Source of the DNA: Laccaria trichodermophora
Lineage: Eukaryota > Basidiomycota > Agaricomycetes > Agaricales > Hydnangiaceae
Assembly: GCA_018417955.1 (NCBI GenBank)
Contig: JACTVC010000009.1
Coordinates: 434,001-498,000 of the forward strand
Length of the DNA stretch: 64,000 nucleotides
Direction of reading: 5' to 3'
The stretch's first letter is position 1, and each line of letters starts with the position of its first letter. This document shows positions 55,412 to 64,000 of the stretch, piece by piece. Made by a program: the position numbers and the translations under genes. The notes beneath the pieces were generated by a model, which saw only the letters and a list, made by a program, of their open reading frames with translations, ran no database searches and was not told the origin of the DNA.

Positions 55412-55785
55412 TTAAACAGGGCTATAAGATGGGGGCGGGTATTGCAGTAAAGGTGCCGGCGTAGGGGGGATATCGTTTGGAGTATACGGGGGCGCTGCTT
55501 CGTGATGAGGGGGAGTGAACATGCCTTTGGCAACGAGAAGTTTTGATTTGCCGCTCGTACTAGACAGTATCGCCCGGCGACGTTTAATGGTGCAAAGTAC
55601 GATTCCAGCAACAGCCAGAAAAACTGCGAATGGACGTAAGCACAACAAGCGGGCGCTTTAAATTACCGCGACGCCGACGCCGACGCACTTAATATGAAGC
55701 CGATGGCGTATAACACTGGGGCGCTTAGATAAATCCCATCACGGAAGCAGTCCAGGCTTTGAATGAGCGAGTGAGCATCATGCGA
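55412..55785 (-). CDS. Small single-pass membrane protein, 5' end unresolved
   Basis: The last exon is 55623-55412, stop TAA at 55412-55414. An exon at 55785-55689 joins in phase and yields SLIQSLDCFRDGIYLSAPVL and then a membrane segment, YAIGFIL joined to IFLAVAGIVLCTIKRRR. The tail is Pro/Tyr-rich (PPTPAPLLQYPPPSYSPV) and probably faces the cytosol next to the basic stop-transfer KRRR. The PPxY motif could bind WW domains. An ATG at 55816 would need a 22-base intron, too short, so the start is open. No family name is known to me. Divergent from the NIPA gene. Confidence 0.55.
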
Positions 55786-56254
55786 CTGATGACAACAAAA
55801 TACTTACTTGCTGCATTTTTCGCTAAGAGACGGAATTGAGGTCATGAAAGTGCAAGGGCGGTGGTCAATGGAAGTTTTGAGAGCAGCATTTATGTATGTA
55901 AGGTGGCTGGTAGCTGTGCGTTGACACGACTACCACTAGCGTTAAACAGCGTCGAACGACGAAGCTATGCGCGTCGCAGCGTCATCAAATGCATCAAAGT
56001 CATGATGAGATGCGAGCGGTGTACGGTGTTTACCGGTGTTGTCAACACACCTATTATTGATGACGTGATGAACTTCACGACGCCTGGTCATCATTGCGCC
56101 CATTTTCGACTCAGCCATTAGACCCAGCTTCCTCTTGCCTTCGTCGCTGTTGCTGGCAGGCACCTCGCCATCTTTGCCCAACTTAATCTCAGAACGACGC
56201 CTATTACGATCAACTCACGAGAAACACGACCTCAAGTTTGTCATTAGACTTTAA
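55786..56254. promoter_or_regulatory. Divergent promoter region
   Basis: About 470 bases between the small membrane gene (leftward) and the NIPA gene (rightward). It should hold both promoters. No TATA box or operator can be named with confidence. Confidence 0.4.
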
Positions 56255-58209
56255 ATGGACTCTATCACCGCAACTGCGACCTCTGCCTCATCGTCTCCGT
56301 CCTCCGTCTCAACTGACGCCGTATCAGCCCGCCATGCTAGCCCAGTTATTGCTTTCATAATTGGACTCGCCATAATTCTCCTTGCCTCCGTTCTCAATGC
56401 CGCAGGCCTCAATCTCACAAAATTAGACCATGTTTGTAGACTGCTTCAGCAAACCGTTCATTGACTAACCTCATAGAAAGGTTCGAACAAGCGCAGTACC
56501 GAAAGGCGCGCGCAGGAAAGACTGGATGCGACCGTTGTGGTTGCTGGGAATGCTACTCTATATGTTTGTTTCACCAATTGATTTGCACTTCGATAGGAAC
56601 TCATATCTTCCAGTCTATCACAGCTAATAGGAAGTACATTGGCTCTTGAATATATGCGCGCCGGTGAGCATCTATTTGCCCATTTATCGCGTCTTTTGGC
56701 TCAATGTCGCGCAGAATACGTTGCGCCACTGGGTTCCTCTTCCCTTGTTTTTAATTTCCTCTTCGCTCGCTTTCTAGTCGGTACCCCGGTAACGAGCACA
56801 GATGTCTATGTTTGTCTTTTTTATAGTACCTTGACGCCATTTTGACTTGTTAATTATCAACTAGGGCACTATTGTCGTTGTCTTGGGCGTGGTCGGCATC
56901 GTTGCTTTTGGTTCCATAAACAGCGGTCTTTCAAATGGAACTGATGTAGAACATATCACCCGATTATGGCGGCGTGGTGGTTGGCTAGGCTTCTTCTTCG
57001 CGATGGCATTCGCTCTTTTCTGTGTCCTCGTCTTCACAAGCAGACTTGACGCCGTCCTTGCTGCGAGAGCCGACTTGGAAGCCGTACCTTTTTCCAGCAC
57101 GGGGACACGCCCGGGTGTCGGACTAGGATTGCCAGGCGGTGCCCTATCAGGGGGTGGGCGACGTAAATCGTTACTTGGGAGAGTTTTCGGAGTCTTTGGC
57201 GCGATAAAATATGGTTGGTATGCAACTATGGATTGGGTTACCGAACACTTGGAAGCATGGACTGCACCAAAAGATGACAAACAGGTTGCTTGGACTCTGG
57301 GTATTGGATGGGCTTGTTGTGGCGGAGGTCTTGCTGGTGGATGTTTGGTATTTGCCAAAGCCACGTAAGTGTTATTTTTCCATCACCCTCCCTTCTCAGG
57401 TAATTTCTGTAGCGTCAAGTTATTGTCTGGTTCCCTCTCCCACCAAAATCCTGGGAATCAGTTTGGCCACGCGGCTCCCATCTTTACGATCTTGCTTCTT
57501 GCGCTTACCGCCGTCTTGCAAATAATATGCCTCAACCGTGGCCTCAAAGTATACGACTCGACTCTTGTAGTACCTGTGTTTTATGGTGTCTATACTGCCA
57601 CAGGGTATAGTCGAATCAGTCTTTTAAAATGTGTGACCTCATTTCTCACACACGTTCTGCAGCTTTCTAGACTCCTTGATCTTCAACAATGAGGTCGATT
57701 CATATAAATCCTGGACACTCTTCCTAATTTTCCTGTCTATCTCCGTCCTTATTTCAGGCGTCGTTCTTTTGACACACAAGAAGCCTGAGCCAGTGACAGG
57801 CAAAATCAAGTCCACAACTCCACGACCAAGACAACGTCGGAAAGTGGATAAGAAGACATCTGAAGAGGGCGGTGAGCTTGATGGCGAACAACTTGGGGAA
57901 GGAGAAAGCTCAGTTCTTTGGGCTGTTGGCGAGGCGAGTGATGGGGAGGAGGATCCGGGTGAGGATGAAGATGTGGATCATCACCAACACCCATTAGGCC
58001 AGTTGCGTCAAGGGAACTCCAGTCGAAGAAATTTGAGGGCTGGTCGAGAGGGGGCGGGCTTGATTGATCGCGAGGAGGGAGGTGATCTTGACGTGATAGA
58101 TCGGTATCCACATAAAACGGACGACGTTTGGAAACGAAGATCAATGGACCCCTTTCGAGACGACACAGAGCAGGACCTTGAGCACGGAGGTTCGGGAGTA
58201 ATTCGGTAA
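56255..58209 (+). CDS. NIPA-type magnesium transporter (DUF803 family)
   Basis: Multi-exon gene with several membrane segments. Exon 1 reads ASPVIAFIIGLAIILLASVL then NAAGLNLTKLDH; the next exons give VRTSAVPKGARRKDWMRPLW, SQLIGSTLALEYMRA, EYVAPLGSSSLVFNFLFARF, GTIVVVLGVVGIVAFGSINS, a long middle exon to KAT (about 57365), FGHAAPIFTILLLALTAVLQ and FLDSLIFNNEVDSYKSW. The PLWxLG, SxLALEYMRAEYVAPLGSxS and FGSINS blocks are those of NIPA transporters, which carry Mg2+ across the plasma membrane or endosomes. The cytosolic tail (about 150 residues, from KKPEPVTGKIKS to the stop) is charged and probably disordered. It converges with SSL1, only 187 bases apart. Intact. Confidence 0.85.
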
Positions 58210-58396
58210 TAGGTGTCGTCGTTTCACTCGTATTTATCACAGTAGGTTAATTGGTGCCCTTATAATATCATAGCTATATTATGTACGGGACTATCTTCCC
58301 AAATGCCATATGCGGAAGAATAAGCCATTACTAAGGTATTTTTGTAGGTAGACAACAAGGTTTTTAAACATTCGGCCAGCGTGTAAGTGAGGATTA

Positions 58397-60084
58397 CTAG
58401 TTCCCGCAACCAGGACAACAATGAATGACATCGTGGACAAAGACATCACAGTCCGCGCAAAAATCATGATGGCACTCTGGACACTTATATCGACCCACAG
58501 GGCTTACGCCTTCAGTTGCTGAGGCTGAGGCTGTCGTTGGGAACGGACGCGAGCATGCATGACATGAGCTCGATGGATCGGTCATATCCTCAAGATTCGC
58601 CCTATCGCAATTGTGTAAAAAAACATCGAACGCACGCCATAAGGAAGCTCACTTACACGGCATCGTAAGGCTTCACCGGGAAAAGATGGTGGTAGCTTCT
58701 CGCAAGATGTGGAGAGCTCACAATCATCAAACCACAGATATCACAATCCGTAGGAACATCACAGACTTTGGATAGACATCGCGGGCAAAGAAAACCTTCG
58801 CTTTTAAGTTCAGAATGGCATACACACAACGTTGGAGCAGTCGCGTCCGGGAGGCGGGTGGGGAATCCCATCATCATGAGATCGGCGGCGGGATTGGAAG
58901 ATCCAGTGCCTGCACCGGCAGCACGAGATGTTGCACGTTGTGCAGGAGGTGGGATGAGCTCGAATAAGAGATCTTTGAAGTGTCCTTCATTCATAGCCAC
59001 CCCAAACTGACCTGCCCTTGGTTGGGTTGAGTGGTGAGGCGGTGATAAAGCTGGAATAAACTGCGGGATTTAAGACCCACCGCCTGTTTTGTTACAGAGC
59101 TCCCGGCATACTTTCATCTCTGCGGCCAGAGCGACGACGGAGATGCGGATTTTGTTCTTCACACATGTGTCAATTGTATCGTGAATGTTTCCGGGATCGC
59201 ATGTGGTCAACGACCCAAATATAATTAATATTTCACGGGATGAGTGGGTTGGAAGGTGACTAGGAGTTTTATAGTCAGTTGTAATAAGTGATATATGGGT
59301 AGTGACGCACTTCATACTACTTCTGGCCATTTCAATCGTGTTTTGGAGACTGGGTTCTCCAGTCGGCTCAAGTTTGTGTCGTTCAGCAATATATTTCAGT
59401 ACGTCTTGTGGATTTCCTGTTTAAAATACCATTTGAGTGAAGTAAAGCATACTTTGTGAAAGCTCGCACCTGACATTTCTCCGATTCGTTCTCCAATGCC
59501 AGCCCTCATACCAACTACGCCGATCTGCCCCAAAGGGTTCTGATCAAACCATTCCGCTATAAACTCTCGCGCATATTGGAGCATGAGGTCGAATCGCGTC
59601 GGTCTCATGTCTCTGTCCATCATCGACGCTGACAAGTCGAGGAGCAACACCAGATGTCGAATAATCGTACGTCGTATGGCAGCTGCTGGGGCAAGGAGGC
59701 TAAGGCTTGGACTAAGTAGAGTAAGAAAACGAGGGCCTTTTAAATTACCGTCGCCGCCTCCCCCTTGCCATCAGTTCCTCAATGGAAGATTGTAAACTGC
59801 CAGCTTCGTCTTCTTGAACCGTGTCCCAAGAACGCGTATACGACGCTTCCCATGTGTATGCTTGCTGAAAATAGTCCGCAATTTATAACTCTGCTATTAT
59901 ACAACTATCCGCTCACTGTATCTTTCGCTTTTCCTTTGCCCTTGTCTGAACGCAGTTTAGCCCCAGACTTTGCTTTAGCCTTGCCTTTACCCTTGGCGGA
60001 AGTGTTGAGATCGTCTTCCGGTAAAGAGATGTCCGAGTCTGAGTCAAATCCCATGACAAAATTGCGGTCCTTGCGTGGCGGCAT
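58397..60084 (-). CDS. SSL1: TFIIH core subunit SSL1 (p44/GTF2H2)
   Basis: Starts at 60084 with [20 protein letters not shown] and a Lys/Gly/Ala-rich segment. After two introns comes [20 protein letters not shown], the start of the von Willebrand A domain, followed by [32 protein letters not shown] and [22 protein letters not shown]4 zinc finger follows ([40 protein letters not shown]) and, in the last exon, the RING-like C-terminus ([36 protein letters not shown]). In TFIIH this subunit binds and stimulates the XPD/Rad3 helicase in transcription start and DNA repair, in the nucleus. The domain order and length are complete. It shares a 248-base divergent promoter with the amidohydrolase gene. 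Confidence 0.93.
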
Positions 60085-60332
60085 GGCTGTGGTGGTGCTG
60101 TGTTATGTGCAGCAAGCCTACTTCAACTCGTTCATGAATTTCTTCGAGCTTATGTAAAGGCAAAGGTCATCATCCTTAGGTCTAAACAAGATCATACAAC
60201 ACGAACAACGTGACGAGCAGTGAGGCCTAGTACCAATTCGAAAGCCTGGGCAGCGTTCAGCAACGTTGCATTCGTGCTGTCTTCGTTTCCTTTCGCCGAG
60301 TCGAGCAGACGGGGGCTCCCCCTCTCTCCAAA
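60085..60332. promoter_or_regulatory. Divergent promoter of SSL1 and amidohydrolase gene
   Basis: 248 bases between two start codons pointing away from each other. A CTCTCTCC tract sits just before the right ATG. No further element is clear. Confidence 0.45.
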
Positions 60333-63300
60333 ATGCAACGTATCTTTCAACCCATGCATCAACTTTGGCTCTTGGGCAGTCTGGTTCTACTGGCTCTCCT
60401 GTTGCTTGTATCTCGGCGTTCTGAAGGATCAATCTACAATATACTTGGATTTTCTTCCAAGATAGATTTGCCACCACATGCCTCATTTACTATTGCGCGC
60501 TGTCGTCAATTGAACATGCAGGCGGGACCTTCGGGTGACTTTTGGAGTCGTTCAGCCTCTGACCGTTTCGAACCAGGAACAAAACCCATACTAATTCAGG
60601 ATGGAAAAATATGGACTGGTGGTAAGGATGGGACAGAGATCATCTACGGAGATGTCCTTCTCGAAAAAGGTCTCATCAAGAGCATCAGCCGTTTTTCTGT
60701 CGAGTCCCTTCAGGCTTATGGGAGTGACATTGTCGTTATTGACGCAAAGGGATCCTGGATCACCCCGGGTATCGTTGATGTTCATTCCCATTTGGGTGAC
60801 GCCTCGTCTCCCGCCCTCTCTGGCGCAGAAGATGACAACTCTGGAAAGGGTACTATCCAGCCCTGGCTTCGAAGTCTTGACGGACTCAACACCCATGATG
60901 AATCATACCAGCTCTCTATCGCGGGTGGTGTGACCACGTCTTTGATTCTCCCAGGCTCAGCCAATGCTATAGGTACGATTTTTCACATTTGCTCTTGAAC
61001 CTGCTATACTCAGCTAGTCTGCTTCAGGTGGTCAGGCATTTGTGATGAAACTCCGCGAAACCAAAGAGCGTTCTCCGTCATCAATGTTGCTTGAACCCCC
61101 TTATCACATCAATTCTTCATTCCCAGATCCAAATCTCCCACCCAGATGGCGTCATATGAAGTAAGGGTGAAATGACTCAATCAAGCTGCTACTAACATTT
61201 GAAGTCACTTAGACATGCGTGTGGTGAGTATCCATGCAATGCCTGTTCCTTGTATGTTCATAAATGGCTCAATCTACAGGCGAAAATCCTTGTACGTTTC
61301 CAATCATGTTTGCACCTGCCAGGACCCAATTTCTTTTTTCAGCCGATGAGTACAATGACACGCGCATGGACACTATTTGGGAATTCAGAAAGGCGTATGT
61401 GGTTCAATCATTCTCCGACGAAAGACCAGAAAGTTGAATGTTCGCTCAAAGGTATAACAAGGCCACTCAAATCAAAGAACGGCAAGATGAATATTGCGCT
61501 CAAGCTCTATCTGGGAACTGGGAAGGACTTGGAGAATTTCCCGATGATCTGCAGTGGGAGGCTTTGGTAGATGTGGTTAGAGGCCGAGTAAAGGTTAGTC
61601 TGCGGCCGCTTAGAGTGAGGGCAAGATTTTTACTTGGTCGGGTCAGGTTAACACGCACTGTTATGAAGCTGTCGATTTAGATGGATTGGTCAGGGTATTG
61701 TCATCTTTCCAGATAGCGATTTTTCTGCTCTTACATTCTTTGAAAGCTTTCCAACGAGTTTAAATTCCCGATTGCTGCTTTTCATCACGCCAGTGAAGCT
61801 TATCTGGTTCCGGACCTCCTGAAGAAAGCATACGGTAGCGCTCTATTGAAAACTGATTGTTTTGCTTTGACTGAAACTTTATTCCTCTAGGTCAAACACC
61901 TGCCGTAGCTCTATTTGCTACGAATGGCCGGTTCGTGGATCGTTTTTCTTCATACTAAAACTGACCAGATCGTTCATTTAGATACAAACGTGAAGCATAC
62001 AGGGCGTCTGAATTCGCCCCAAGAATTCTCGCAAAACATGGCATCACAGTGGTTATGAAGGTGAGCATTTTCTTCCATTCGCGACGTTTTTCTAATCTTG
62101 TTCAAATCTCAGAGCGATCATCCCGTACTGAATTCGAGATACCTTTTATACGAAGCCCAACAGGCTTATTTTTATGGCCTACCGGAAAACCTAGCCCTCG
62201 CCTCAGTGACCAGCAATTCCGCCAAAGTGATTGGTATGGATCACCGAATCGGGTACATCAAAGAGGGTATGTTGGGGTTGTTCAGTCAAAATTTTCAATA
62301 TGGCTGATAGATTGGCGGTAGGTTACGATGCAGGTAAGCTTCGTGCTTCATTGACGTTGACACAACAATTCAGACGAGCAAGATCTCGTGATTTGGGACA
62401 GCCATCCGCTTGCCCTTGGTGCAACACCTTCTCAAGTCTTCATTGACGGCATACCGCAGTTGGATTCACCGTATGTTGTTCACAAGCCGAAGCATTTCCA
62501 AGTCACTCCCAAAGTGCCTAACTTTGACAAGCAAGCCGAAGAAGCAGTGGAGTACGAAGGCTTACCACCTTTGGCTCCGACGAGGGCTCGACATGATACA
62601 ACCATTTTCTTGAATGTCAAAGCTGTCTTCAAAAGAACCACGGGGGCTGTCCAACAAGTCTTTTCAGCTCAGGATGAGGCGGAACTCGGCATCGTTGTCA
62701 CTCGCAATGGTTCTATTGTCTGCTCAGGGGAACGAGTCAGCTGTTACACCCCCGCGTTTTTCGGTGACGATGCACAGGTGGTTGACCTTGAAGGTGGATC
62801 TATCTCGCCTGGCCTTGTCTCCTTTGGTTCCCCACTTGGTCTGCAGCATATAGATCTGGAGCCATCGACCCAGGATGGTTATGTGTTCGATCCCTTTTCT
62901 TCTCCAAAAGGTGTCCCTGAGATTGTGGGTGGCGACTATGCAGTTGTGCATGCTGTGGACGGTTTGGAGTATGGCAGCCGGGACGCCTTGTAGGTTCATT
63001 ACATTGCGCCCTGATAATGTGACTCACTGCGAAACAGACTAGCATACAGGGCGGGAGTAAGTCAAGTTATGCATTACTCATCAGGTTATCACATATTAAC
63101 ACGACCGAAGGTGACAACTGGGATCACTGCCCCCAGCCATAAAGGGTTTCTCGCTGGTCTGGGGACCTCCTTTTCTCTTGGTGCTGCACATCGACTAGAA
63201 CCTGGCGCTGTTTTGACAGAGACTACCGCGATTCATGTTTCTGTCAGGCACTTCGGAATGCCCAGTGTGAGCACACAAATTGCTGTGCTACGTCGACTTC

Positions 63301-64000
63301 TTCTTGGTTCCCAAGAAGGAGCAGCAGGCTACTGGTTTAATAAGGTCAAAGAGGTAAATACAATTGATTCTGTTGTCTCAGACCTTCCTTCCCTCTGCTT
63401 CTTTAGGGTGAGATACCGCTTGTTGTGGAAGCCCACAGTGCAGATATAATCGCGACCTTGGCAATCTTGAAAAGTCAAGTGGAAGTGGAAACACATAAAA
63501 CTTTGAAGTTGACCATTACCGGTGGATCCGAGGCACATCTCCTTGCAAAAGAGCTCGCCGAAGCACATATTGGTGTTATCCTCTCGCCCTCACGACCGTT
63601 TCCATATGTTTGGGAGGATAGACGAATGTATGATCCTTCTCAACATCCCCTATTAAAAAATTAACTATGTTCGGACAGCCTTCCTGGACCGCCCATTACC
63701 AGAGACAGTGCAATCGTTAACTTGATTGAGAACGGCGTTGTCGTTGGCATCGGTTGCGAGGAAATTTGGTCTGCACGTAATCTTCCTTTTGATGTTGCAT
63801 GGGTATGTTCGCTGTTGTGTTATATGATTCCCCTTCCTTAATCATTGCATAGGCTGCTATAGAAGCAGGAGGAAGACTCTCGAGAGAACAGGCTTTTGCA
63901 ATTGGTTCAACGAACATTGAAAAACTCCTTGGGAGCAAGGTTGATTCTGATAAAACGGACCTCGTTGCGACTCAGGGAGGAGATCTTCTAGATGGATCAA
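60333..64000 (+). CDS. Membrane-anchored amidohydrolase (3' end outside window)
   Basis: Starts MQRIFQPMHQ followed by a membrane segment (LWLLGSLVLLALLLLV, residues 11-26), a type II anchor. A small beta domain (ILIQDGKIWTGGKDG) leads to the amidohydrolase barrel: SWITPGIVDVHSHLG with the metal-binding His pair H151/H153, then GLNTHDESYQLSIAGGVTTS. Later exons, split by many short introns, show VNTHCYEAVDLDG, FPIAAFHHASEAY, GITVVMKSDHPVLNSRYLLY, LASVTSNSAKVIGMDHRIGY and ADLVIWDSHPLALGATPSQV. A second half with AYRAGVSQVMHYSSGYH, PLVVEAHSADIIATLAIL and ITGGSEAHLLAKELAEAHIG repeats the theme, and the reading goes on past base 64000. It belongs to the imidazolonepropionase-like amidohydrolases; the substrate is unknown. 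Confidence 0.85.

Noticed and set aside
55942..56181. 79-codon minus frame in the divergent promoter region
   Set aside because: No protein-like pattern and no splice path to the small membrane gene could be found.
60118..60486. 122-codon minus frame upstream of and overlapping the amidohydrolase start
   Set aside because: It is antisense to the membrane-anchor exon and lies in the divergent promoter; no family pattern.

Overview
This looks like nuclear DNA of a mushroom-forming fungus (Basidiomycota, Agaricomycetes). Host genes carry many short GT-AG introns, the Tcp11/SOK1, NIPA, SSL1 and amidohydrolase genes are built as in agarics, and the mobile elements are those that crowd agaric genomes: KDZ transposons with CxC2 cysteine clusters, chromodomain Gypsy elements, DIRS-type retrotransposons with a tyrosine recombinase, APE/RNase H LINEs and MULE-like transposases. 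The species cannot be told from the sequence.

Layout: (a) 1-0.9 kb, 5' part of a Tcp11/SOK1-family host gene on the minus strand. (b) 1.3-54.8 kb, a large nested transposon island. (c) 55.4-64 kb, a compact block of intron-rich host genes: a small membrane protein, a NIPA-type magnesium transporter, the TFIIH subunit SSL1, and a membrane-anchored amidohydrolase that runs off the right end.

Inside the island, left to right: fragments of a long LTR; a DIRS tyrosine-recombinase gene split by a LINE (poly-A end at 4973-4998), which is itself split by a hAT-like element with a perfect 8-bp target duplication; a chromodomain Gypsy element (8949-16222) whose middle is replaced by a 3.9-kb DNA element; a long LINE with both ORFs (16223-22460); a KDZ transposon with an apparently intact multi-exon transposase and two further intact genes (23.6-29.0 kb); two divergent intact genes of unknown role (30.2-34.0 kb); a second DIRS element (37.0-40.5 kb); a 3.3-kb foldback element made almost wholly of two inverted arms (41031-44318); a 4.2-kb single reading frame with no family that I recognise (44.3-48.5 kb); an intact MULE-like transposase (48.6-51.6 kb); and a 3' LTR at 53.5-54.2 kb.

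Nearly all retroelement copies are decayed. Every premature stop that I could place in a clear element frame is TGA, mostly explainable as CGA to TGA, which points to loss of methylated CpG. By contrast the KDZ cluster, the 30-34 kb pair and the MULE gene have no visible breaks and are probably recent arrivals. The strongest candidates for something undescribed are the orphan 4.2-kb frame, the foldback element that abuts it, and the KDZ cluster with its two companion genes. Exon limits were placed by eye from GT/AG sites and reading phase; no database search was possible.
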